Positions 10,301 to 22,202 of a DNA stretch of 64,000 nt are shown piece after piece. A program made the translations under genes and the position numbers. Source of the DNA: Paramyrothecium sp. XJ0827 (taxonomy: Eukaryota > Ascomycota > Sordariomycetes > Hypocreales > Stachybotryaceae); NCBI GenBank assembly GCA_020881915.1, contig JAJFPB010000002.1:4165001-4229000 (forward strand), written 5' to 3'. Below the pieces are notes generated by a model, which searched no databases, was not told the DNA's origin, and worked only from the letters and a program-made list of their open reading frames with translations. Each line of letters begins with the position of its first letter. The stretch's first letter is position 1.

Positions 10301-13300
10301 TCTATATATAGTTTAGTATTTATAAGTTATAAATATATAAATTATATCTTAAAATTTATTTTTAAGATTTTATTTATTTATAATTCTCTAAGTAATTTTT
10401 TTTTATTTTTTTAAATTTAGTTTTAAACTTATATTTAATTAAGTTACTATATAATTTAAGTACTTAAGATATATTTTTATAATAATATTTATATTTATTA
10501 AAATTAAGACTTAAATAAGTATTTTAAGGCTTATACTTAGAGTTTAATTTATTATAGCTATATTTATAATATATTACTTTAATAAGAATCTTTTTTTTAT
10601 TCTTATTAAGAAAATAATTAATATTTTAATATAAAATACCTAATTTATTACTAGATCTCTTTATAAGATCTTAGTATAATTTTCTAATTTATTTCTTAGT
10701 TCTATTAATTATATTAAGAAACTTATAACTAGACTTTTTAGAAAAAAGAAGAGCTAAAAGCTTAATTAAGTATATTTTTATTCTTTTATTTTATTTTCTT
10801 CTCTTTAATCTCTAGAGTTTATTTTTAAATCTTTAATAAGTTCTTTATAGCTTATTTATTTTATTTTAAGCTTATCTTTATTATAAGAAGAATATTTTAC
10901 TTAATTAACTTTTTTTAAAGTTATAAAAGCTTAAAGCTATTTTTATATCTCTTTAAGAAATTATTTATTAATCTCTTTTTTAATTTAAGAATTATTTAAA
11001 TTATATAACTCTTCTTTATTAAAAATAATATTTTATATTATATAAATATAATTAGTAACTAAATTCTATACTTAAAAGATATTTTAGGAATTATATTTAA
11101 TTAAATAATTAATCTAGGCTTTTAATTTTATATATAATTCTAATTAATTTATCTTTTATTATACTTTATTTATTATAATAAATACTTTATTTTTTAAGAT
11201 CTTTAATTAAATTATTTAAAGCTATAAACTTCTAAATAAGCCTTAAATCTATAAAAAAAGCTCTTATATAAAGTCTTTTACTTAAATCTCTATTTTAGGA
11301 TTTAATTTAATAAGTAAATTACTATTCTTACTATCTTTAGTTATAAATCTAATAATAAATTACTTTTAAGTATTAAGAGTTTTACTTTTTTCTTTATTAC
11401 CTCCCTAAAATATTCTCCTAAGTTATTTTATTATTATATATAAGATATATTTTTATTTACTTTAATAATCTTTTTTTTAGTTATTTATAGATTATTTAAT
11501 TTCTTTAAAGCTTATTATTTATTTTAATAATTTAAAGTTTTATTTTATATTTCTCTTAAAGTAATTATATAATACTTTATAATATTACTACTAGGCTTAT
11601 TTCTTTATAGTTTATAAAGTAGTAATCTTATATAAAGTTTATTTTATAATTTATTATAATTATATAAGAAATATATTTATTAATTCTAATTTAATAGTTA
11701 TAAAAGTTAATTAATACTTATTTCCCTAGTTTTATATTCTAATTATAAGGTTCTTAATATTCTTATTTCTTTATTTTACTTAATATATATATATTATATT
11801 ATATTATACTTAGTTTCTTTATTTAAGTACCTTAAGTTATATTTATTAAATATTCTAGTACTTTAGGCCCTAAATAACTAAGGTACTTATATTAAATTTT
11901 TACTAAAATATATTTAGGTTTTTTCTTTATTTAAGAAATATAATATAATTAATTTATTATAAATAAGACTTACTCTTTAATTTTAGATTAGTATTTTATA
12001 ATATACTAATTAAAGTATATTATTAATATATATAATATATTCCTACTATTATATTTAATAATATTATTACTATTTTACTAATCTTACTAGTAATCTTATT
12101 TCCTAAAGTATTTAAGAAATATTAAATTAGCTCCTATTTATAAGTAAAATATAATATAGCTTAAAGTAATAATCTATAATTTCTTCTTTAGGTTTTATAT
12201 TTTAATCTTTATATCTTAATATCTAAGAAGAAATAAATACTATACTTCTATATAAATAACTTCCCCTTATATATATAAGAAGTAAGTAAATCTCTTAAAT
12301 AAATTAAAAATATATAATATTATACTTAAATCTAGAATTACTAAGTCTTATAATAAATATTTATAGCTTATTATTAAAAAAGATATTACTTTTATTAATA
12401 TATAAGTATATTTTACTTTTAATTAACTTAAAGTCTTTATTAAAGGCTTTTTTTTTTATAAGTTTTATATATAATTCTTATATTTTTTTATTTTCCTCTA
12501 ATCTTTTCTTCTAGTTCTTTAAAGGGCCTTTATATTTCTTATATGTTAAAGATATACTTTAAGGAAATATTACTTAATATAAAGTATTATTTAAATTATA
12601 ATAAAACTTATTATATAAGATAGATTTTTTTTATATATTTTAGTAATTTAATTTTATTTATATATTAGTATTTAGCTAATTATAATCTTAATTCTTTAGA
12701 TAATAAATTAGTTTATTTCTTAGAGTTTAGTTTTAAGCCTTAGAATATTAATTTAAAGCTCCTTTTTAAGATCTACTTCTTAGTAAGCTTTTAAAGAATT
12801 AATTTATTTTCCTAAAGCTCTTATTAAAATTATATAATAAAAGTTAAGAGAAAATATATTCTATTTTCTATTATATTCTTATTTTAATTTTCTTTTATAT
12901 AAATAAAAATATTAAATCTTTATTTTAATTTTCTTTTTATATTATTAAATTATATTTTAGAGCTCTATATTTCTACTATATTTCTAAGCTTTATAATATA
13001 TAGTATTTACTTTTATTTTATAATTTAGTTTTTTTTAGCTAGTTTTAAGATTTAAGGCCTTATTTAGTACCTTAAAATAGTTTTCTTAGGCTCTTTTATA
13101 TTAATAAATATTATTTATTTTATATATTAATTTAAGATTCTAAAAGAACTAGAAAATATTATTATATTATATAAGAAGTTTATTTCTAGCCTTATAGGTA
13201 TTTATTATAGGAATATAAGTCTTAATATAATATAAATTAATTTTCTTAATTATTTAGTTTAAAATATTATAAATTCTATTTACTTCCTTATTATATATCT

Positions 13301-13729
13301 CTAAATTATAGTAATAAGGTAGTATTTTATTTCTTAGAGCCTTTTTATTTATATTTTAAAAATTAAAATAGCTCTTTATAACTTATTTCTTAGCTTTAGG
13401 GCTTAATAATAGCTCTAGATCCTTAGTTTATTATTTTAGGTATTAAAATATATATAATCTTTTTAGTTTTTCTCTTTACTTCTTATTAAAATCTTTTAAA
13501 TTACTTAAATAAGTAAAGTGATAAATTCTTTTAGTAATAATCTTTATATTATATACTTATTTAAATATATTCTAGTTCTTAAAGTAATTTAATAAATAGA
13601 TTTTAGTACCTATAATTAAGAATATTATTATTTTTATTAATATAACTAAGTATAGCTTATTTTATTTAATTATAGCTTATTTTAGTAATTATAGCTACCT
13701 TAATATAATATAATACTAAGACTCTTAAT

Positions 13730-13906
13730 TATTAAATTATAGGGATTATAAAATATATTAATTATTTTTACTTTACTTCTTTTAGTAGTTTATAGGGTCT
13801 TTATTTAACTAAAGCTATATTAAATATATTTAAGCTTTATATTTATTTTTTAAGCCACAAAGTCTTAGTATATACTATACTTATATATAGGGCCTCTGGT
13901 CTAATA
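13730..13906 (-). repeat. Right LTR of the inner element (inferred 5' LTR)
   Basis: A 177-bp copy whose outer end is followed by the AGTAG duplication at 13907. Identical length to the other three LTRs shows that almost all divergence is by substitution rather than by indels. Confidence 0.85.
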
Positions 13907-13911
13907 AGTAG
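13907..13911. repeat. Target-site duplication AGTAG (right copy)
   Basis: Second copy of the 5-bp duplication flanking the inner retrotransposon; see 7218-7222. Confidence 0.8.
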
Positions 13912-16900
13912 TAATAATAGGTCTTTTATTCTTAGTACCTAGGAGGATTTTATAGAGTATAATAATATTTCCTAGTTCTTTTAAAACCTTAAATTAGTAT
14001 ATAAAGTAAATAATACTTAATAATATAAATAAGTTTAAAAAAACTATTTTAAAGTATTAAATAAAGTCTTAAATCCTAAAATTAATTAAGAAAACTAGAT
14101 TATAAAGTAAAAGTAAATATTATAAATTATAAAGATTAGAAATATAATAGAAGTATAAAGCTTAAAAATATAATTTAATAATAAAGAAAAGTTAAAATAA
14201 AGATTTAATATCTTTATTTATATAAAGGCTAATTAAAATAAGAACTTAATTAAAAATAGAATATATTATTTATTAATATTTATTATATAATTTAAATAAA
14301 AACTATAGAATAATAAATTAAATCTTTAAAAGTAAAATAAGAAGAAAGTCTCTAAAGGGAGTTTTAAACTAATATTCTAAGACTTAAAACTAGAAAATAA
14401 GAAATATATTAACTCTTTAAGTAAAAGATTATAATTATAATCTATAAAATACTAGAATATAAGTAAAGGGAATATTATAAAGATTAAGAAGAAGAAGTAT
14501 ATTTTATATAAAGAATATTATATTAATTTAAATAGTACCTTATATTAAGTAATATTTCTATAGAGTATATTAATAAAATATAAAAAATATAAAGAACCTT
14601 TAAAAACTTAATAAAAAAGATTAGAAAAAAATAAAAAGATATAAGAGCTATATATAAGACTTAGTAAAATAAAAAGCCTTTAATTAAAAAGCTAAGTTAA
14701 TTATAATATTATTATCTTTAGATATTTAAAAAGGTAGTAATATATCTTCTAATAAGTTATAAATATTTATTATAAGACTTAGTAATTCTAGATTTAGGAA
14801 CTACCTTTTATATTTTTAATTCCTATAAAAGATTTTATTACTTTTTATATATATATATAAAATATATATATATATAGAAGTATAGTACTTTTCTATACTT
14901 AGTTATAAAGATATAAAAATAGAGATTTTAAATTCTATAAATAAGTTATAAATAATTATATTAAATTATATTACTTATTACTTAAAAATAAAAGTAAATT
15001 TAATATTTCTTAAATACCTAAGAAAATAAGATTACTAGTAAAACTAATAAAATAAGAAGAATATTATTAAATATAAAAGTAGAAATCCCCTTTATAAATT
15101 AATAATATACTTTAATTAATATATTCTTAAGTAAAAGCCTAAATAAGAAAAAAGAGCTTTATTTATAATATACTAGGCTTATTATATTACTTAAATAAAG
15201 TAAAAACTAAAAGATATCTTAGTATTAATTTAATATAAATAAATAAATTATTTAGATTCTAAAGTACTAAAATATATAATTAATTCTACTTAAGGTATAT
15301 AAATAAAAGAACTAAGTATAATCTAATATAATATATATATATTAAGAAAAATAAAAAATAAGAATATTAAAAGCCCTATAAAAGAAATATAAAACTAAAA
15401 GAATAAATATTTATTAATTTCTATAATTATTTAGTAGAAATTAATAGTTATATCTTATATATAATTATAATAGATTATAAAATAAACTTTATATAAGACT
15501 ATTACTTTATAAATTAAAAAGAAATTAGTTTACTTATAATACTTAGAAATATTACTTATTTACTATAAGAAAGATATAAAATTAAGCTTTAAGTAATTAA
15601 AATAAATAATAAATTATAAAGAAACTAAAAGATCTATAAATAATTAAAAAGGTAGATTATTTAAGTTAATAAAAGTATATTATAAATATAATAATAAAAT
15701 AGCTCTAGAGAATATTTTAAGAAAATAATAAAAAAGAAAGTAAAAATCTTAATTCTTAAAAGTAACTTATTATTTAGTTTATAACTAGAAATAATAAAAA
15801 TAGTAGTTTATTATTAAATTAAACCCTAAAATAATAACTTAAGTAAAAAATATTATATAAGAACTTCTTTTTATAAATTCTAGGCTTATTTAATAATTAC
15901 TAGCCTTAAATTATATAATTAAAAATCCTAAGAAATAAAGTATTTATTATAATAAAATAAGTATAATAAAAAATATATTAATTAAAATTATAAATAAAGC
16001 TAAAGATATAAATTAATTACTTAATTAAATATAATTCTTAAAATATCTTTTAAGTATAAAATCTACTTATTAATTATATATATATAATATAAAATATAAT
16101 CTTTAATAAAGAAGAATTCTTTAATTTAAAAGATCTTTAAATTAAGTAAGAGATTAATAGGTAATTTCTTAAAGAAATCTAATAATATATAAAAGCTTTT
16201 ATTACTTCTAAGAATATTAATTAAGTAATATACTTTTCTTAAAATAAGAATAAATTTAAAATAAAAGAAATAAGCTATAAAGAGCTTATTAAAGACTTAA
16301 AAATAAGCTTTAAAAAATAAAGAGAAAAAAATAAAATAAAAAAATAAGAGTATACTTAATTAAATTTTAAGCCTTTATTATTTCTAAATAATCTAATAAT
16401 TAATTTCTTAGTATAATTAATTAAATTAAAAAGTATATTAAAGTTTAGTACTAAGAACTTATAAAGAGATCTAATAATAAATTAAGTCTTTTATATTAAG
16501 ACTTTAGTAATTTTCTTAATAAGAACTTAAGAAATAGTTTTTATTAAAATAACTTATTATAAATATAGCTATAATAAATTAAATCCTAAATATAAATTAT
16601 AAAAGACTTATTTAAGTCTTAATTCTAATAAATATAAATATTATTATAAAAATCTATTTTTAGTACTAAGATTATATAGTAATTTAATTAATTATAAATT
16701 TAAAGTTAAGTTTTAAAAAATAAAAAAAATTACTTAAAGAACTATAAGTAAATAGAGTCTTAGAAATAAATTTTAAAACTTAATTTATAGATTTATAACT
16801 TATAAATCTTAAATTATATATAAATTTATATATATAAGTTTAATAAATATAGTTTTTTTTATAAATATAAAATAAGACTTATAATATAAAAAAACTAATA

Positions 16901-19900
16901 ATAAAAGATCTTAATTAAAGAAATATATATAACTATATTAATTAAAAAATTATTTTAAATATTACTTATAATTATAATATAATTTAATCTAGAATTACTA
17001 TAATTTAATATAATAAATATATATATAAATATAAAACTACCTTATAAAATCTTTATAATACTTTCTTTTAGTTATTAAAGTAATAAAGCTAAAAATTAAG
17101 TTCTATTATTAAAGAAAGTATTATATAAATTATAAATTATATTTTATTTATAATAAATAGAACTTAAAAGAGCCTTATATAATTTATAATTTAAGTCTAT
17201 TTTATAAGAATATTATTACTATACTTAGGATAAGATTTTATTATTCTTTTATATAAATAATATTATAATAGTATTTAATAAGAACTAAAAAACTAAATAA
17301 AAAATAAATTAAATAATTACTACTTTAAAAAAAAGATATTAATTTATAAATAAAAATAAACTTTAATAGTTCTTAGAAATAAAGATTTATTATAATTAAA
17401 ACTAAAAGCTACTATAGATCTCTTAAATTATATATCTAGAGAAAATATATAAGTTATAAATCTAAATATATAAAATTATATTTTTAATAAATAAAATAGA
17501 GCTTCTTCTAAATTAATAAGCTATAAATAAAAAAATAACTAATTAATATAAATAAGTAATTAGCTTAGTTCTATATATAGCTATAATAAGTAAACTAAAT
17601 AATATATTTATTATATTATATTTTATATAATTTATATATAATCTAAGTTAAGAATATATAGAAGTATTAAATTAAGTCTTAAATTATTTATATAAAATTT
17701 AATATTATATTCTATAATTTAAAGAAATAAATAAATTTATAATCTATAATAATATATTATTTACTAATAATTTACTTAATAGAAAAAGTTTATAAATTTA
17801 TATTATAAAGCTATTTAAAAGCCTAATTAAATAATAAATAAATAAGTAAGATATTATAATAATCTTAATAATAAAGACTAAATTACTTATTCTTATATAA
17901 GCCTTAAAAAAGGCTATTTTAATAAAGGCTATTTAAAAATCTAGAAATTAAGCTATAAAATCCTATTTTAAATCTTATATATAATAATTAATAAATAATT
18001 AATTTACTAAAGAATCTAATTAAGAAACTAAAGATTAAATTAAAATATATAAATATATATAGCTATTAATTATATAAATAAATATATTTAAAGAAATTTA
18101 ATATTAATTACCTATAAGTAAAGTTTAAAACTTATTATAAATAATCTAATAAAAGTATTATAAGGCTAATAATTAATTAAATCTTAATCTTAACTTAGAT
18201 TTATTAAAATAAGAAAATAAATTTAAGAAAAATAAATTAAAGATCTATAAAATAAAAGAAATATTAAAAATATACTTAAAAGGCTTTAATTATAAAAAGA
18301 AGCTTAGAATAATATAAATAAATTTTATAATTATATCTTAAATATAAAATAAGTTAAAAGTAATATTAAAAACTAATAAATTAATTTATTTACCTAAAGA
18401 CTAAATTACTATATATAATAATATATATTAAATAAAAATATATTATAGATTATTAATCTAAATTATATTTACTAAAAATAAGAATTACTAGTAGAAAGCT
18501 AATTACTAGAAATAATATTATTTCTTATAACTTTAATTACCTTAAAGTAATAATTATATTTCTACTTAGAATTAATAAATATAATTTAAATAATTAAAAT
18601 AAACTATAAAATAACTTACTAAGGGTTTAATTTTAATAAAAGACTTCTAAATATAATCTAAAAAAAATAAAGTAATTAAAAGGAGATTATAGTAACTATA
18701 AGCTTTAAATTAATTAAATAAGTCTTAAAATATAAAAAGGTACTTATATAAAGTAATAGAAGCTACTACTAATATAATACTTATAGTATTTACTATTACT
18801 AAACTTCTTTTAATACTTATTATTATTCTTATTTATAAAAGTAAAGTTAAAATAAGCCTTATAAGATATTTTATATATTTACTTCTTACTATAAATAAAT
18901 AAACTTTAAAATATATAAATAAAACTTAAAAACTAAAATTTATATTTAATTAACTATATAAAAAGTAATATAGTAAATATATATATTAATATATTACTTA
19001 GTAATAAAAATAAAGAAGCTAAAGAGCTAATAATAATATTACTTATTAATTTAAGAATTAAAAGTTTATATAAAATATTAGGAAATATATTTAATAATAT
19101 AGATTTAATATTATTACTTAAAGTTAATAAAAAAGCCTTAAAAATTAATTTTAAATCTTAAAAATTACTTATAATATTATAATAATAAAAAAAACTTATA
19201 ATAATAAAGATATTTAATAAAGAGTTAATAAGCTCTTTAAAATACTAAAATAAAGCTTAGAAATATTAAAAAAAAGAATAAATAATATAAGTACTTATAT
19301 TATTATAAAATAATATAAAAAAAAGAGAAAGAAAAGACTTAAGATAAGTAAAAGTAATAATATATATATTTAAGATAATAGTAATTAATAATACTATATA
19401 AGGCTCTATTAATAATATTATATACTATAAATAATAAGTATTTAATTATTATATTTATTAAATTATTATATATATAATATAAAAAGTAATATAATAATTA
19501 TATTTAATATAAAAACTATTTAAATAGCTTAAATAATCTACTATAAAAGGAAAATATATTTATAAACCTATTATATAAATATATATAATATAAAACTAAT
19601 TTCTTTAAAAAAAATAAATATAATACTAAAGCTATAACTTAAATATAAAAAAAGTACTATAGAATACTATACTATAGTCTTTTTTATAGCTTTAAATCTT
19701 AAATAACTATAAAGCTAGAGGAATATATTAGACTAGAGGCCCTATATATAAGTATAATATATACTAGGACTTTATAACTTAAAAGATAAATATAAAGCTT
19801 AAATATATTTAGTATAACTTTAGTTAAATAAATACCCTATAAAGTACCTAAAGAAGCGGGGCAAAGATAATTCAAGTATCTTATAATCCCTACAATCTAA

Positions 19901-19902
19901 TA
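13912..19902 (+). mobile_element. Second, 5'-truncated copy of the same LTR retrotransposon
   Basis: From about 13919 to 19725 the sequence aligns with the reverse complement of the inner element. Words near 13960-14080 match the reverse complement of 13010-13170, and words left of 19726 match the reverse complement of 7400-7930. The copy ends in a 177-bp LTR at 19726-19902, preceded by a purine-rich AAAGCTAGAGGAA, so it reads on the plus strand. It lacks a 5' LTR at its left junction, which abuts the target duplication of the inner element. It is fully RIP-degraded with no usable frame. It may be the 3' part of the element that starts at 5407, but the two pieces overlap by about 50 bp and their outer flanks do not match. 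Confidence 0.75.
19726..19902 (+). repeat. 177-bp LTR, copy D
   Basis: Same orientation as copy A (5407-5583) and reverse complement of the inner element's LTRs. It begins TATTAGACTAGAGG and ends ATCTAATA, followed by GCCCTTATT. The sharp return to normal base composition directly after 19902 marks the right border of the RIP block. Confidence 0.8.
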
Positions 19903-20985
19903 GCCCTTATTAATTAACTAAAACGGTAAGCCAGCAAATCAATGCAACCTGTCACTATGTGGCGTCCTGCATGTTTCCTCCTGGTGCGTCATCAATTGCG
20001 CCACGGCGCTTAGAGTGGCACCAGTCGGCCTCATTTGCGGGCGACAACAGTGTGCTAAGTAGCATTAGAACCATTGACATTTGTGTTGGACTTTGATCGT
20101 GGCCAACTGAGATCCTGTAGCAATGTCTGCTTGCATAAACTCTACAACCCTAACCCTAACCCTAAAGAGCAGCGAAACAGGCGATATTGAAATGCACACG
20201 CGTATACGAAGCCGCTGGGCAGAATGGTGGACGAAAAGAGTTGGGAGTAGCTCAGGAGATGGATAAGATCAGGCTCTGGTAAGGCAAATGAATCAATGCG
20301 TCAGCACCCGGCGCAACAATCATCTCAGCTGGCTCTGCGTAAGATTGCCTCATGGCCTGAAGGAGGCATCTGCCGAATCAATCAAGCTAGAGCGGGCGAA
20401 AACGGTGTACTGGGCAACGAGATGAGCATCGCACATGGTGTTGTAAGTTGATCGTGGCCAGCTTAGATCTTGTAAAGCAACATCTATTTGCATCAACGCT
20501 TTGAAACTCAGCCCACAAATCTTTATTCTGAAGATAGCAGACAACGCCTGAAGCCAAGGCGGAGACCAGAAGGCCGCGGAGCTCGAAGGCACCAACGAGA
20601 GTTGGTGGTTAGTCCTCATTGGTTCAAATCCACCACCTAGTAGACTGCCTAGTTTCTCTGCCACCGTCTAGTGAATCGCCGACACGATACGATGTGACAT
20701 TACGGCGTCTAAGCATCGCGTCCGATCATGACTCTGCCCACTAACCCCTCGCAACAAGCTGTCTGGGTTCGACTCCTATCATTCTACCGATGGTAGCAGC
20801 TGGCGGAACGGCAACAGTGGTTTTCTGTTTTTGTTTTATCCACACCAGACGCGCGACACCGTTGGCTATTCGCAATGCGGAAACGACATCCGGAGCCGCC
20901 AGTGCTCGGCATCCGCACCCATCATTCTTCGTCGCGATCCTGCCTGCGCTAACAATTCTATAAACGGATTCCCCCGTTCTCCACC
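19903..20985. other. Non-coding flank with diverged direct repeats
   Basis: No convincing gene. Two diverged copies of a roughly 150-200-bp segment can be aligned, one around 20040-20240 and one around 20390-20590. Both contain a TGATCGTGGCCA word, followed by GAGATCCTGTAG in one and TAGATCTTGTAA in the other. Short open frames here (for example 20350-20664 on the minus strand) lack recognisable features. Confidence 0.4.
20146..20166 (+). repeat. Interstitial telomere-like repeat (CCCTAA, about 3.5 units)
   Basis: The string AACCCTAACCCTAACCCTAA is a perfect run of the TTAGGG/CCCTAA telomere motif used by filamentous fungi. It is embedded in ordinary sequence 240 bp right of the transposon block. 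Possible sources are a healed break, a fused chromosome end or telomerase-mediated repair. Confidence 0.75.
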
Positions 20986-21880
20986 CGACTCCTCGAGCAC
21001 GAGAGCGAGCACGAGAATGAGCACATAGGCAATGCGTCCTAAGGCGATTGTGACCGGTTACTGTCATTATTGCTCGCGCCGTACCACAACGAGTTCGGTG
21101 ACTTGGCAGCCGCGAGCCAACATATCACAGCCTTTGTTGAGGAGGAGCTCGACCTGCAGCGCTTCAGCAACGTCCATGACTGGCTCTGTGTTGCGGGTCG
21201 GCCGACGCCGCCGCGTGCGCTACACTACCAGCTCTTGCTAAGCGGAGAGATTGTCATCGTGGAGCGGATGGACATGCATCTCGTCTAGTCTGCGGGTCGA
21301 ATCTTTCTAAAACATGTCCCGCGTTCCTGCTCGAGCCGTAGTTCTGGTCAAGATATCTCTGCTGTGTTCATCCATGCGGCTTCTCCGTGGACGATGATGC
21401 CATCTCCCGAGGCCCCCCTTGGGAATGTTAACGCAGTGGGCTCCGGAAGCGTGCGCTCGGCCTCCTCTTCTCCTACGCCGCACTGATATCCCGCGTGAGT
21501 GAATTTTGCATCACTGAGGAGAAGCGTCTGCCTCCGCCATATGTGCAGTAGCCTACGTGGAGGACGTTTGTTGAGCAGTCAGGCACGGAGCACAGCTACG
21601 CGGACCCAAGATTCCATTACGAACTCGATCTGAGTCGGCTCAACAAGATATACCGCCTGTGGCAGACCCCAGCGCGCGGCTTACATGTCGCGGTAGAATC
21701 AGTACGATGCCTTTTTCGGGATCACTTCGCCTGGCTAGCTGGGATGACAGTCTACCTCCTCGTTGTACTGACGGTGATGCAAGTCGAGCCCGCTACCGAG
21801 AGTCCTGAAGACAAAACGCTTTCCAATATGCGTCGTACGGGCTCACCGTCTTCTCCATTTTAGGCCCCCCCCATCTGTTC
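20985..21880 (+). pseudogene. Decayed membrane-protein gene resembling DUF6601
   Basis: Conceptual translation in shifting frames gives a continuous family-like protein. It runs from APYHNEF and an ELDL...VHDWL block at 21070-21190, through GRPTPPRALHYQLLL and ERMDMHLV, then RIFLK, FLLEP and LGLLFSYAALISR. Further on come ELDLSRLNKIYRLW, FRDHFAWL, a hydrophobic stretch at 21745-21780 and ASYGLTVFSILGP near 21830. The order matches fungal DUF6601 proteins as I remember them: a soluble N-terminal part followed by membrane helices. Breaks include an in-frame TAG at 21286-21288 where the family has Trp (TGG to TAG, a RIP-type change), a TAG near 21549, and at least two frameshifts (near 21330 and 21820). 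The overall relation to a conserved fungal family is firmer than the name. Confidence 0.65.
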
Positions 21881-22202
21881 CCCATTTAGGTAGCTAGGAA
21901 AACACATATATACCGTCCCTACCCAAAGACTTGATCTAGTAGGGAACCTGTTCTCTCACACCGTGTGACATTGACTATTTTTCCCCTGCTAATAAAATAA
22001 CTCACTTCTCGTCGTATACACTCGAGGCACTCCTTGTTGAAGGATACAAGGTATGACGATTAAGTCGGTGGCTGGGACGCTATAGGGATCATGTAAATCT
22101 CTCCAATAGCGATAGCTTCTTCTTCCTTCAATCAATCAATGCGTTGCCCCTCTGACCTTACAGCACTCCTCACATATTATCTCGTTACTTTCACGTTCCT
22201 CT
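21881..22202. other. Intergenic region, nothing recognised
   Basis: No open frame of note and no repeat. It forms the 3' flank of the minus-strand NB-ARC gene. Homopolymer runs (CCCCCCC near 21867) occur, but no clear terminator signal can be named for a fungal gene. Confidence 0.4.

Larger units (their letters stand above)
7223..13906 (-). mobile_element. Complete but RIP-destroyed LTR retrotransposon, 6.7 kb
   Basis: Two directly repeated 177-bp LTRs (7223-7399 and 13730-13906) bound a 6.3-kb interior and are flanked by AGTAG target duplications. LTR ends read TA...TA, as expected if original TG...CA ends were hit by CpA to TpA change. The interior is extremely A+T-rich with stops in every frame, so gag and pol domains could not be read; the length would fit either Ty3/gypsy or Ty1/copia. 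Minus orientation is inferred because the tract beside the left LTR is, on the minus strand, a purine-rich AAAGCTAGAG (PPT-like), which makes the right LTR the 5' LTR. Confidence 0.85.

Noticed and set aside
7400..19725. Possible genes or gag/pol in the AT-rich block
   Set aside because: Stops occur in every frame at short intervals; no RT, integrase or protease motif could be read.
20700..20790. tRNA-like B-box (GGTTCGACTCC) near 20765
   Set aside because: The flanking bases do not form a T-stem or acceptor stem, and no matching A-box was found.
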